In this document: piece after piece, positions 34,102 to 43,031 of the stretch | Position numbering within the stretch: the first letter of the stretch is position 1 | Layout of the letters: every line of letters starts with the position of its first letter | From: a bacterium ADurb.Bin236 | GTDB lineage: Bacteria; UBP15; UBA6099 | Assembly: GCA_002069885.1 (NCBI GenBank) | Contig: MWCD01000026.1 | Location: 1-50,468, forward strand | Length of the DNA stretch: 50,468 bases | Reading direction: 5' to 3' | Translations under genes and position numbers: made by a program | Notes under the pieces: model-generated | What the model saw: the letters and a program-made list of their open reading frames with translations, nothing else | Database searches by the model: none | Told to the model about the DNA's origin: nothing

Positions 34102-34851
34102 TCAGTAACTGGAGTCTTCCCTGCGCGGGTATTCGGAGTCGTGTCCGGTTTCCTTTTTCAGCGCTTTTCTGAGAGCCTCTATTTCGTAGTCATCGTGTCC
34201 GATCAGCCCTGCGGGATTGAATATTTCATTATTTCCGTCGCCCGGAGCGTTGATTATGTAAGCCGTGTGCTTGCTGACATTTTTTGTTATTGCTAGGCCG
34301 GGATTTGCCGCCGGAGTGAATGTGACTTCTTTGTAACAAGCGCAGATATATGTTTTTTCGGGAGACATGTGTTCGACATAAAACGTTGTGCCGCGCACGC
34401 CGGCGGTCGCCACTGGGGTTCTCACCACAAAAGGATATTCTTCCGCTTTGTCGAATTTGCGCGTTTGCGCCAAGACAGAGCCGGAAACCAGATTCAGCTC
34501 AAGCCCTTTAAGCGAATTTGCTTCGGGCGGAATGTTGCCATGAATAGAGACAAGCGTGTTCTGGTTGAACTGCGCTGCGATAGCGTTGTCGAGAATCGCC
34601 CATGCCTGAGATTTGTTGCCGGTTGTTAATATGTCTTTATCAAAAACCTCAATCCCGGCTTTGATAGGGTTTCCATTTACCCGTATGTCGCCTTTGATTT
34701 TAATGATTTTTCCCGCTAAACGATTTTTTAATTCGGGCTCCGCCGGAAACGCGCGAGAACCTACGATTATACCGGCGGCAGACATCGCGCCAGCGGTCAT
34801 TGCGACTGACAAAAAGTCTCTGCGCGACAATAACCCGTCAACGATACGCAT
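34102..34851 (-). CDS. FecR domain protein with twin-arginine-type signal
   Basis: A 249-residue exported protein. ATG 34849-34851 is chosen as start because GGAGG precedes it by six bases; it then begins MRIVDGLLSRRDFLSVAMTA, whose SRRDFL matches the twin-arginine signal, followed by a hydrophobic stretch and cleavage near AFPAEP. The FecR domain follows (~75-185): GDIRVNGNPIKAG, ILTTGNKSQAWAIL, LVSIHGN and the typical FVVRTPVATAGVRGTTFYVE. Stand-alone FecR proteins are usually Sec-exported; Tat export suggests folding before transport. No sigma/anti-sigma partner (FecI) lies next to it. Confidence 0.85.
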   Translation of the reverse strand: MRIVDGLLSRRDFLSVAMTAGAMSAAGIIVGSRAFPAEPELKNRLAGKIIKIKGDIRVNGNPIKAGIEVFDKDILTTGNKSQAWAILDNAIAAQFNQNTLVSIHGNIPPEANSLKGLELNLVSGSVLAQTRKFDKAEEYPFVVRTPVATAGVRGTTFYVEHMSPEKTYICACYKEVTFTPAANPGLAITKNVSKHTAYIINAPGDGNNEIFNPAGLIGHDDYEIEALRKALKKETGHDSEYPRREDSSY

Positions 34852-35115
34852 TCGAACCTCCGTATGTGTCGGTCTGATAAGCCTTTTCCGCCATGTTTTT
34901 CGCATCAAATCATTTTTATGACTCCAACCGACTTGAAAGTGTCTGGAATCGCATGTCTGAGCGGGCCGGATTGCAAAACTGATAATTCTCCCTTGTATAT
35001 TATATCAAATTTTTTCTTGCGCACATGAATATGCCGGAAACAAAACCCTCAAGGAGGAGTTTATACATTGAAAAAAACCGCCTGAACAGGTGTTTTACTT
35101 ATCGTCGGAAATGTA

Positions 35116-35143
35116 TTGAAATGGTAGAGTGTTAATATATAAT
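35116..35143 (+). promoter_or_regulatory. Sigma-70 promoter of the Nfn-fusion gene
   Basis: TTGAAA (35116-35121) and a perfect TATAAT (35138-35143) with a 16-base gap, about 55 bases before the start codon. Confidence 0.6.
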
Positions 35144-35196
35144 ATCACGGGCAATGAACGCTGCTTTGCTAAAAATTATTCAAGGGGAGCAAACAT

Positions 35197-37500
35197 ATGA
35201 GTCAGGCAACAGAGAAGGCGCACGATGGAAGCTGTCTCGAAGCAGGAACGCTTGAAAGGAACAATGTGATATTGGAAAAAGAGGAGATTTCTCCCACAAT
35301 TTTCCATTTCCTGTTCAAGACGCCGGAGATAGCCAAGCAGGCGAAGGCGGGCCAGTTCGTGGTGGTCCGGGTTGACGAGCAGGGCGAGAGAGTTCCGCTG
35401 ACGATAGCGGATTTCGACCGCGAGAAGGGAACGCTCACGCTGATCGCTCAGGTTGTGGGAGCCTCGACGCTGAAAATGTCCAAACTGAACGTCGGCGACA
35501 CTGTGGCGGACATAGTAGGCCCGCTCGGCAGGGAAAGCCACATCGAGAAGTTCGGCACGGTGGTGTGCGTCGGCGGCGGCGTGGGAGTGGCGCCGGTATT
35601 CCCGATAGCCCGCGAGTTGTTCAAAGCCGGCAACAGGGTGCTGTCAATCATAGGCGCCCGCAGCAAAGACCTCCTCATATGGGAAGACAAGATGAAAGAG
35701 GTCAGCACAGAGCTGTTCGTCACCACTGACGATGGCACATACGGACGCCACGGCTTTGTGACGGACCAGTTGAAGGACATCATCGAGAGCGAAAAAGTGG
35801 ATCTCGTGCTGGCCATCGGCCCGGTCGTCATGATGCGCGCCGTCACCAACCTGACGAAACAATATAATCTTAAGACGATAGTCAGCCTCAACTCGATAAT
35901 GATCGACGGGACCGGAATGTGCGGCGGATGCAGGATCGGTTACGGCGAAGGCGGAACGAAGTTTGTATGCGTCGACGGCCCGGAATTCGACGCCCACCAG
36001 GTCGATTTCAAGAGCCTCATGGACAGGCAGGCCACGTATACCGGCGACGAGAAGTCGGCGTATGAGGGCGAAAAGGAAAAGTTCGCCGAACTGGAGAACC
36101 TTAAAGAGCTGCGCAAGAAAAAGACCCCGATGCCGGAGCAGCCGGCGGACATCCGCCGCCGCAACTTCGAGGAAGTCCCCTACGGGTACACCGAGATGAT
36201 GGCGTACCGCGAGTCGTTGCGCTGCTTGCAGTGCAAGAACAAACCGTGCGTCGAAGGATGCCCGGTGAACATTGATATACCGACGTTCATCTCGCAGATA
36301 GCCAAGAAGGATTATCTCGGCGCGGTGCAGACGATAAAGAAGACGAACGCTCTGCCGGCGGTGTGCGGAAGGGTGTGCCCGCAGGAGTCGCAGTGTGAAT
36401 CGCTATGCGTGCTCGGCAAGAAGAACGAGCCGGTGGCGATAGGCCGCCTCGAACGCTTCGTGGCGGACTACGAAGCGGCGATGGGGAAAGTGACGATCCC
36501 GGAGATTCCCGCGGCTACAGGTTTCAAAATCGCAGTCGTCGGCGCAGGCCCCGCGGGGCTGACAGTCGCCGCCGATATGCGCATGCTCGGACACGAAGTG
36601 CATGTCTTCGAGGCCCTTCACAAGTCCGGCGGCGTGCTCGTTTACGGCATTCCCGAATTCAGGCTTCCCAAGAGCATCGTCGAGCGCGAGGTCGATTACC
36701 TGCGCAAGCTCGGCGTGCATGTGCATGAAAGCTACGTGGTCGGCAAGACCCGCACCGTCCAGCAGATGTTCAGCGACGACGGATTCCACGCGATGTTCAT
36801 CGCGTCCGGAGCCGGTCTGCCCATGTTTATGAATATCCCCGGAGAGAACCTCAACGGCGTGTACTCGGCCAACGAGTTCCTGACGCGCGCCAACCTGATG
36901 AAGGCCTACAGGTTCCCGGAATACGACACCCCGATAAAGGTCGGCAAGAAAGTGGCCATAATCGGAGGCGGAAACGTCGCTATGGACTCCGCCAGAGTCG
37001 CTCTGCGGCTCGGAGCGGACGAAGTGCATCTGGTGTACCGCCGCTCGATGGACGAGTTGCCGGCCCGCGCCGAGGAAGTCCACCACGCGAAAGAGGAAGG
37101 CATTATCTTCGACCTCCTTCAGGCTCCCGTCAAAATCGACGGCGACGAAAAAGGCTGGGTCAAATCGATGGAAGTGCTCAAGATGGAGCTTGGCGAGCCG
37201 GACGCCTCCGGACGCCGCCGCCCCGTGCCCGTCAAAGGTTCGAACTATAGCATAGACGTGGACGTGGTCGTGGTCGCCATCGGCACAAGCCCCAACCCGC
37301 TCCTGCTCTCGACCCTCCCCGAACTGAAACTCTCGAAGTGGGGAACCATCGAGGCGGACGAGGAAACCGGACAGACCTCAATGAAGGGCGTTTACGCAGG
37401 CGGAGACATCGTCACCGGAGCCGCCACTGTCATATCGGCTATGGGCGCGGGCAAGAAAGCCGCCGCCGCAATGAACGAATATCTCAAGACCCTGAAATAA
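35197..37500 (+). CDS. Fused NfnA/NfnB-type NADH-dependent ferredoxin:NADP+ oxidoreductase
   Basis: A 767-residue fusion. Residues ~15-290 are the FAD/NAD-binding subunit related to dihydroorotate dehydrogenase B (PyrK) and NfnA: RVPLTIADFD for FAD, CVGGGVGVAPVFPIA for NAD, and a [2Fe-2S] site in MIDGTGMCGGCRIGYG plus FVCVDGP. Residues ~310-767 are the glutamate synthase small-subunit-like NfnB part with two [4Fe-4S] sites (LRCLQCKNKPCVEGCPVN, VCGRVCPQESQCESLC) and dinucleotide folds (VVGAGPAGLTVAADM, IIGGGNVAMDSARVA). In anaerobes Nfn bifurcates electrons between NADPH, NAD+ and ferredoxin. No glutamate synthase large subunit is present, favouring Nfn. AGGGGAG precedes the ATG. Confidence 0.9.
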   Translation: MSQATEKAHDGSCLEAGTLERNNVILEKEEISPTIFHFLFKTPEIAKQAKAGQFVVVRVDEQGERVPLTIADFDREKGTLTLIAQVVGASTLKMSKLNVGDTVADIVGPLGRESHIEKFGTVVCVGGGVGVAPVFPIARELFKAGNRVLSIIGARSKDLLIWEDKMKEVSTELFVTTDDGTYGRHGFVTDQLKDIIESEKVDLVLAIGPVVMMRAVTNLTKQYNLKTIVSLNSIMIDGTGMCGGCRIGYGEGGTKFVCVDGPEFDAHQVDFKSLMDRQATYTGDEKSAYEGEKEKFAELENLKELRKKKTPMPEQPADIRRRNFEEVPYGYTEMMAYRESLRCLQCKNKPCVEGCPVNIDIPTFISQIAKKDYLGAVQTIKKTNALPAVCGRVCPQESQCESLCVLGKKNEPVAIGRLERFVADYEAAMGKVTIPEIPAATGFKIAVVGAGPAGLTVAADMRMLGHEVHVFEALHKSGGVLVYGIPEFRLPKSIVEREVDYLRKLGVHVHESYVVGKTRTVQQMFSDDGFHAMFIASGAGLPMFMNIPGENLNGVYSANEFLTRANLMKAYRFPEYDTPIKVGKKVAIIGGGNVAMDSARVALRLGADEVHLVYRRSMDELPARAEEVHHAKEEGIIFDLLQAPVKIDGDEKGWVKSMEVLKMELGEPDASGRRRPVPVKGSNYSIDVDVVVVAIGTSPNPLLLSTLPELKLSKWGTIEADEETGQTSMKGVYAGGDIVTGAATVISAMGAGKKAAAAMNEYLKTLK

Positions 37501-37531
37501 GCGGACGCCGACCGCTCGATAAATGCAAATC

Positions 37532-37565
37532 AAAAGCGCCGCGCTCCACAGCGCGGCGCTTTTTT
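37532..37565 (+). terminator. Rho-independent terminator after the Nfn-fusion gene
   Basis: An 11-bp G+C-rich stem, AGCGCCGCGCT (37535-37545) with AGCGCGGCGCT (37550-37560), followed by T residues and preceded by A residues. It can act in both directions and so may also serve the convergent minus-strand gene ending at 37711. Confidence 0.9.
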
Positions 37566-37710
37566 AATTGTTGCTGATAAATGATTTTGTGGGGTTTGCA
37601 GGGCAGCCGTTTTTGCGTTGCAAAATATGTAAAACCGAAAACAACGAAGGATGAGTCTATCGCAGGATTGCATTGGATGATGCTGAGACGTCTTTATCTT
37701 CGGCGTGCCG

Positions 37711-38535
37711 TCATTCCTCTTTCGGCAATGGGACTTTGTAAAGTCCCGAGCCTGTTAGGGAAGTGATGTAGAGTGAGCCGTCTTTGAAGACGGGGGTGGC
37801 GGGCGTCTTAAGGCCGGAGGCGATTATCTCAGGGTCGGCTCCTTTGACGGCTTTCGCGATTTCTCCTGAGGAGAACAGGCAGGCGTATATTGTTCCGTCG
37901 ACTGTCCCTGTTATGCCGTCGGCCATTTTAAGTTTGGAGGCGAATGTGATTTTCTTGCCCCGGTTCGGGCCGTCGAGAGGGGCGGCGACAATCTTTCCGG
38001 CGGTGGTCTGCGCGATATAGAGCATTTTGCCGTCGGGGCTGATAAGCAACCCATTGGCGAACGACACGCCTTCCAGAAGCCTCTCCGCTTTGCCGTCCGG
38101 GGATATCTCGTGGACGATGCCGGATGTGGAGTCGGACATGTAAACTGTTCCGTCCGCCGAAACGGCTATTCCGTTCGGCGTTTTAAACCCGCCAGCTAAA
38201 ACTTTTTTATCCTTGCCGTCCGCCGAGACGACGGATACTGTTCCGGAGCCGTAATCGGCCACAAAGATGTCGCCGGCAGGGCCGCAGGCGATGCCGGCGG
38301 CGCGCGCGTGTCCTTCCGAAAACAGCGACACGTTTTCATCGTCGATGACTTGGAATATTTTGCCGCTGCCGTTCTCGACGGCGAACAGTTTTCCGTCCGG
38401 GCAGAGGGCAATTCCTTCGGAGCCTGAAATTTTGTCCTCAAGGATGAGTTGAGCGCCTGTCTGGGCGAATGCGCTGATTGAGGCGAAAAGGAATGCCGCC
38501 GTGATGGCAAGAATCGAAAGGGCCGTGTTTTTCAT
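37711..38535 (-). CDS. Exported SMP-30/NHL-type beta-propeller protein
   Basis: A 274-residue secreted protein. The start at ATG 38533-38535 follows GGAGAAACGATT and gives a clear Sec signal (MKNTALSILAITAAFLFASI, cleaved near AFAQ); an upstream in-frame ATG adds a hydrophilic tail and is not used. Repeated blades such as GIALCPDGKLFAVENGSGKI and GIAVSADGTVYMSDSTSG are those of gluconolactonase/SMP-30 and NHL propellers. The substrate is unknown; a periplasmic lactonase or binding role is possible. Confidence 0.85.
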   Translation of the reverse strand: MKNTALSILAITAAFLFASISAFAQTGAQLILEDKISGSEGIALCPDGKLFAVENGSGKIFQVIDDENVSLFSEGHARAAGIACGPAGDIFVADYGSGTVSVVSADGKDKKVLAGGFKTPNGIAVSADGTVYMSDSTSGIVHEISPDGKAERLLEGVSFANGLLISPDGKMLYIAQTTAGKIVAAPLDGPNRGKKITFASKLKMADGITGTVDGTIYACLFSSGEIAKAVKGADPEIIASGLKTPATPVFKDGSLYITSLTGSGLYKVPLPKEE

Positions 38536-38710
38536 AATCGTTTCTCCTGTCGGCTGCCGGGGCAGAGATATATCCGGCAGTCCCTTTTTATTCAAAGGGA
38601 ATTATAACTCTGAAAAGCGGAGACGAAAGCGGACCGGAGCGAAAAAGCGGACGCGCCGCGTCGTGGACTGCCGGGAATTTGTTGTGCTATATTATTTCCA
38701 GTTATTCGAT

Positions 38711-38742
38711 TTCAGCCCGCAACGTTGAAAAAGCGGGCTGAA
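38711..38742 (+). promoter_or_regulatory. Hairpin in the leader of the TGS GTPase gene
   Basis: TTCAGCCCGC (38711-38720) and GCGGGCTGAA (38733-38742) form a perfect 10-bp stem with a 12-base loop, ending three bases before the ribosome site. A TATATT about 20 bases before it could be the -10 box. It may protect the mRNA 5' end or regulate translation. Confidence 0.5.
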
Positions 38743-38755
38743 AAGAGGAAATGAA

Positions 38756-39742
38756 ATGCCGGCGAATCTCACACCGGAATACAAGAAGGCGGAAGAGGCG
38801 TTCAGACAGGCGAAAACCGTCGAGGAGAAGATAGCCTGCCTAGAGCGCATGTTGGCCGTGATACCCAAGCACAAGGGGACGGACCACATGCAGGGCGACC
38901 TCAAGAAGCGGCTCAGCAAGCTGAGGGACGCCGAGGACCGCACAGGCGGCAAGAGGACGGACCCCTACGCCATAAAAGTCGAGGGAGCGGGCAGAGCGGT
39001 AATCGTCGGCCCGCCGAACACAGGCAAGTCTTCTCTGCTCGCGGCGCTAACAAACGCCAAACCTGAGATAGCCGATTTTCCTTTTTCATCCACGCGCCCG
39101 ATGCCCGGCATGATGCCCTTTGAGGATATCCAGATTCAGTTGATAGACACGCCTCCGGTGACGTCAGACAGGGTGGAGACATATCATTCCAACTTGTCGC
39201 GCGCTGCGGACCTGCTGTTGTGCGTGGTGGACATCTCCGCCGCCGATCCCGTGGCGCAGCTTGTCGAGACGGGGGCGATTTTCGAGAATATCAGGATTAA
39301 GTTTTCCTCCGTCAAGCCTGACACGCCGCAGCTTATGGGGATGGCGGAAAAGTTGACTTTTGTGGCGGTGAACAAGACGGACGCCGACGAGGACGACATA
39401 CTGCTGGGCGAGTTCACGCGCGCGGCGCGGACGGAGTTGCGGGTTTTTCCGGTATCGGCGGCGACCGGGGCGGGATTGGAAGAGCTTAAGAGGGAGATTT
39501 TTAAGGCGCTCGGCGTGTTGCGCGTCTATTCGAAAGTTCCCGGCAAAAAGGCGGACTTGAGCGCGCCGTTCGTGCTGCCTGTGGGAAGCTCTGTAATGGA
39601 TGTCGCCCGGATGGTTCACAACGATTTTGCTGACAACCTGAAATTCGCCCGAATCTGGGGTTCTCAGAAATTTGAAGGCCAGAAAGTTCAGCGCGACTAT
39701 GTCGTTCAGGACAAAGACATAATCGAATTTCACTCGGAATAG
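38756..39742 (+). CDS. DRG/Obg-related GTPase with C-terminal TGS domain
   Basis: A 328-residue GTPase. A helical N-terminus (1-70) precedes the G domain: GPPNTGKSSLLAALTNA (G1), PFSSTRPMPGMM with the switch I Thr, DTPPV (G3), NKTDAD (G4) and VSAATG (G5). The TGS domain (~255-328) ends KVQRDYVVQDKDIIEFH, close to that of archaeal and eukaryotic DRG. Such proteins bind ribosomes or RNA. Bacteria of the PVC group and several candidate phyla carry this form besides ObgE. Confidence 0.88.
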   Translation: MPANLTPEYKKAEEAFRQAKTVEEKIACLERMLAVIPKHKGTDHMQGDLKKRLSKLRDAEDRTGGKRTDPYAIKVEGAGRAVIVGPPNTGKSSLLAALTNAKPEIADFPFSSTRPMPGMMPFEDIQIQLIDTPPVTSDRVETYHSNLSRAADLLLCVVDISAADPVAQLVETGAIFENIRIKFSSVKPDTPQLMGMAEKLTFVAVNKTDADEDDILLGEFTRAARTELRVFPVSAATGAGLEELKREIFKALGVLRVYSKVPGKKADLSAPFVLPVGSSVMDVARMVHNDFADNLKFARIWGSQKFEGQKVQRDYVVQDKDIIEFHSE

Positions 39743-39944
39743 GAATGATATTAAAAAATCGTGTTGTGATACGGATTATTAACAACATCCAACTTGCGTG
39801 TCGTAATAAAAAAAATTACTGCGAGCGAAGAATGGCAACCGGTTGAATTTGGCTCGCTGATCCGCTGATTATCTCGTAAATTCTTCAAGTTCCTCTATAT
39901 ATTAAATTTTAATATCTCACATCTATTAAGGATACTATATCATT

Positions 39945-40760
39945 ATGAGCACAAGTATTGATGCATATGCGCGCGTGGATTCCGGGGCTGAACTGGGAGG
40001 CGGGGTTGTCGTCGGTGCGTTCGCGATAGTCGAAGGCGGGGTTGTAATCGGAGAAGGCTCGAAGATACATCCGCATGCGGTTATCCGGCGCGGAACGAAG
40101 ATGGGGAAGGGTTGCGAAGTTCATTCCGGATCAGTTCTCGGCGGCGAGCCTCAGGACACCAAGTTCAAAGGAGAGGAAAGCTTTCTTGAGATAGGGGACA
40201 ACACGGTGGTGCGCGAGCACGCTACGCTGCACCGGGCGAGCGGAGAGGGATGCGTCACGCGAGTGGGTTCGTGCTGCATGTTGATGGCCGGAACGCATGT
40301 GGGTCACAACGGGAAAGTGGGAGACAGGGTGGTGATGGCGAATCTGGCGACGTTGGGCGGATTCGTGGAGGTTGGCGAGAATGCGTTCATAGGGGGCATG
40401 GCCGGGGCGCATCAGTTCGTGAGGATAGGCGCATACGTGATGGCGGGCGGAGGCTCGGTGATACTTGAAGACATACCGCCGTACATGATGGTGACGGGCG
40501 GATACAGGCCGCCGGTGTGCGGGCTTAACAGAATTGGCCTGATGAGGGCCGGTTTCAGCGCGGAAGCCCGGCAGGCCATACACAAAGCATACAGGATTTT
40601 ATATAGGGAGGCCGAATCGACGCAGGAGGCGGTGGCTCTGATGAAGGAGCGGCTTGGCGGTTCGGCGGAAGTTCAAAAACTGGTCGCGTTTCTCGAAGCG
40701 GGGACAGGCAGGGGTTTTGCCTCGTGCCGAAGACGCGACTGCGGGGAGACGCGGTCATGA
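39945..40760 (+). CDS. lpxA: UDP-N-acetylglucosamine acyltransferase
   Basis: It encodes 271 residues; E. coli LpxA has 262. It transfers a hydroxyacyl chain from ACP to UDP-GlcNAc (or to its 3-amino analogue), starting lipid A synthesis. The N-terminal two thirds are hexapeptide repeats of a left-handed beta-helix; GTHVGHNGKVGDRVVMANLA contains the catalytic His, and HQFVRIGAYVMAGGGS and PPYMMVTGGYRP are typical. The C-terminal helices follow. The stop TGA overlaps the next ATG (ATGA, 40757-40760), so the two enzymes are coupled. The last ~15 residues are Arg/Cys-rich and atypical. Confidence 0.95.
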   Translation: MSTSIDAYARVDSGAELGGGVVVGAFAIVEGGVVIGEGSKIHPHAVIRRGTKMGKGCEVHSGSVLGGEPQDTKFKGEESFLEIGDNTVVREHATLHRASGEGCVTRVGSCCMLMAGTHVGHNGKVGDRVVMANLATLGGFVEVGENAFIGGMAGAHQFVRIGAYVMAGGGSVILEDIPPYMMVTGGYRPPVCGLNRIGLMRAGFSAEARQAIHKAYRILYREAESTQEAVALMKERLGGSAEVQKLVAFLEAGTGRGFASCRRRDCGETRS

Positions 40761-41752
40761 GATTAGGCGTAATCGGCGTCGGCAAGATGGGGATCAATCA
40801 CGTCAAGATATTCAGCCAGATGCGGGATGTCAGTCTGGTCGGGATAGCGGACGTAAACGAGACGATGGTCAAAGACGTCGCGGGCGAATACGGAACCACT
40901 CCGTACGTCGACTACCGCGATCTGCTTGATCAGAACTTGGACGCGGTGAGCATAGTCGTGCCTACGACGCTGCACAGGCGCGTCGCGGTGGACTCGCTGA
41001 ACGCGAACTGCCACGTGCTGGTGGAGAAACCGGTGGCGGCGACGCTCGAAGAAGGCAAGGAGATGATCGCGCTCGCCCGCAAGCTGAACAAGAAACTTCT
41101 GGTCGGGCATGTCGAGCGGTTCAACCCGGCGGTGGGGATTCTCAAAGAGCTTATAGACGACGGGGTGCTGGGCAACATCGTTTCGGTGTCGTCCAAGCGC
41201 GTAGGCCCGTACTGTCCGAGAATAACCGACTGCGGGATAATCCTCGACCTGTCTCCGCACGACATAGACGTTATTTCGTACCTGTACAATGACCGGGTGC
41301 GCGAGGTATATTCCGTGGCCGGCGCGACGTTTCACTCTCAGGAAGACCACGCGATGCTGATGTTGAAGTTCAGGCGAGGAAACGCGGGGGTCATAGAGAC
41401 AAGCTGGCTTCCGCCGCACAGGGTGCGCCGCCTCAACGTGGTGGGCGACTCCGGCGTGGCGACTCTCGATTTCATTGAGCAGAAAGTAATGGTGTACGAC
41501 AAGAACTGGGCGCGGGAGGCGAACGTGGACCGCAAGGAGCCTCTGCGCAACGAGTTGAGATATTTCGTTAATCTCATAGCCAACAACGAACAGCCGTTCG
41601 TCAGCGGAGAGGACAGCCTGCACGCGCTGTCAGTGGCGCTGACCGCCATCGAGTCTTACAAGTCCGGCCGGGTGCTGAGAGTGCCGTTGCCGGACATAGC
41701 GGAGACCGAAACCGGCAAAGTGGTGAATCCGTTCCGGGTGGTCGGCGGTTGA
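40757..41752 (+). CDS. Gfo/Idh/MocA oxidoreductase, GnnA-like UDP-GlcNAc 3-dehydrogenase
   Basis: It encodes 331 residues from ATG 40757-40759. The Rossmann N-terminus is MRLGVIGVGKMGINHVKIF; the EKPVAAT motif contains the catalytic Lys. VGHVERFNPAV and GIILDLSPHDIDVISYL match archaeal and bacterial UDP-GlcNAc 3-dehydrogenases (GnnA). GnnA oxidises the 3-hydroxyl before transamination by GnnB, giving a diamino sugar for amide-linked lipid A chains. Its place between lpxA and lpxB supports this. No gnnB-type aminotransferase is in the window, so the pathway would need one elsewhere. Confidence 0.88.
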   Translation: MRLGVIGVGKMGINHVKIFSQMRDVSLVGIADVNETMVKDVAGEYGTTPYVDYRDLLDQNLDAVSIVVPTTLHRRVAVDSLNANCHVLVEKPVAATLEEGKEMIALARKLNKKLLVGHVERFNPAVGILKELIDDGVLGNIVSVSSKRVGPYCPRITDCGIILDLSPHDIDVISYLYNDRVREVYSVAGATFHSQEDHAMLMLKFRRGNAGVIETSWLPPHRVRRLNVVGDSGVATLDFIEQKVMVYDKNWAREANVDRKEPLRNELRYFVNLIANNEQPFVSGEDSLHALSVALTAIESYKSGRVLRVPLPDIAETETGKVVNPFRVVGG

Positions 41753-41861
41753 CCCGCGCGGGTCGGCTTCCGGCATATCCGGCGTTAAAACAGAAACGCT
41801 CCGCCGCGGGTCCCGCAAGATATTGCCGGGGCCCGTTTTTATTGCGCGGGGGCGGCGGCAG

Positions 41862-43031
41862 ATGACTAAAAAAATATTTATGATAGCGGGCGAAGTGTCG
41901 GGCGACGTGAACGCTTCGCATCTGGCGCGCGCCATGCGCAGGCTGGATCCGTCGCTGGAATTCGTGGGCATAGGCGGGGGCAACATGAGGGACGCGGGCG
42001 TGAGGCTGCTCGCGGACAGCACGACATGGGGCAGCATCGGCTTCTTCGAGGGGTTTGTGAAGGGGCTGGTCATATATCCGGTAGCACGGCGGCTGAAGGC
42101 GATGTTCAAGTCGGAAAAACCCGACCTATTCATACCTGTGGACTACAGGGTGTTCAACATGAGGGCGGCGCGCATCGCCAAAAGTCTCGGAATCCCGGTG
42201 GTGTATTTTTTTGCTCCCGTGAGCTGGTTCGGTTCCGGCGGGAAGAGATTTCAGGCGCTGGCCGAGACGGTCGACCTTTCGCTGCTGGCGTTGCCGATGT
42301 CGCTGGACGACTACAAGGCGGCGGGGGCGCGTCACGAATACATAGGGCATCCGCTGGTGGACGCCGCGAAGCCTTCCATGACACGCGAGCAGGCGCGCGA
42401 GTTCTTCGGGGTGGAGCCGGACGCCCCGCTGGTCGGGCTTATGCCCGGAAGCAGGGGGCAGGAAGTCAAGCGGCTCATGCCGGTGTTCGCGCGGGCGGCG
42501 GAAATAGTGGCGGACCGCGTTCCGGGCGCGCGCTTCATCGCGTTCCGCGCGGCTCCGCAGCTAGACGCTGTGATGCGCAAACATATCCGGAACGCCCCCG
42601 TCGATGTAGCGTCCGAGAAAGTGTACGACTTCATGAACGCCTGCGACGTTCTGGCGCTCTGCTCCGGCACGGCGACACACGAGGCCGCGCTGATGGGAAA
42701 ACCGATGATTATCTCCTACAAGCTTCATCCGGTCACCGCGTGGATCGCGCGCCGTACGGTGAACCCGCCGATGATCGGCCTGCCGAATATCATCGCGGGG
42801 GAGTTCGTCGCTCCGGAGCTTGTGCAGGAGGAGTGCGTGCCGGAACGCGTCGCCGAAAAAATCATTGAGATATTATCATCGCGGGAAATAAGGGATAGAA
42901 TGACGGCTCAAATCAAGCTGGTTGCCGGGAAGCTCGGCTCTCCGGGAGTTCTGGACAGGGCGGCGCGGCTCGCGGCGGGCGTGGCGGGAATCGCTGGCGG
43001 ACAGCCCGGCCGGGAACGGACGAAACTATGA
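41862..43031 (+). CDS. lpxB: Lipid-A-disaccharide synthase
   Basis: A 389-residue GT19 glycosyltransferase that joins UDP-2,3-diacylglucosamine to lipid X. The start at ATG 41862 gives MTKKIFMIAGEVSGDVNASH, with the family motif AGEVSGD; the frame is open further upstream but unrelated. Other motifs are IGFFEGFVKGL, YFFAPVSWFGSG (usually PQVWAW), LMPGSRGQEVKRLMP and SGTATHEAALMGKPM. The change of the usual PSVWAW box to APVSWF is mild. The stop overlaps the next ATG (43028-43031). Confidence 0.95.
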   Translation: MTKKIFMIAGEVSGDVNASHLARAMRRLDPSLEFVGIGGGNMRDAGVRLLADSTTWGSIGFFEGFVKGLVIYPVARRLKAMFKSEKPDLFIPVDYRVFNMRAARIAKSLGIPVVYFFAPVSWFGSGGKRFQALAETVDLSLLALPMSLDDYKAAGARHEYIGHPLVDAAKPSMTREQAREFFGVEPDAPLVGLMPGSRGQEVKRLMPVFARAAEIVADRVPGARFIAFRAAPQLDAVMRKHIRNAPVDVASEKVYDFMNACDVLALCSGTATHEAALMGKPMIISYKLHPVTAWIARRTVNPPMIGLPNIIAGEFVAPELVQEECVPERVAEKIIEILSSREIRDRMTAQIKLVAGKLGSPGVLDRAARLAAGVAGIAGGQPGRERTKL

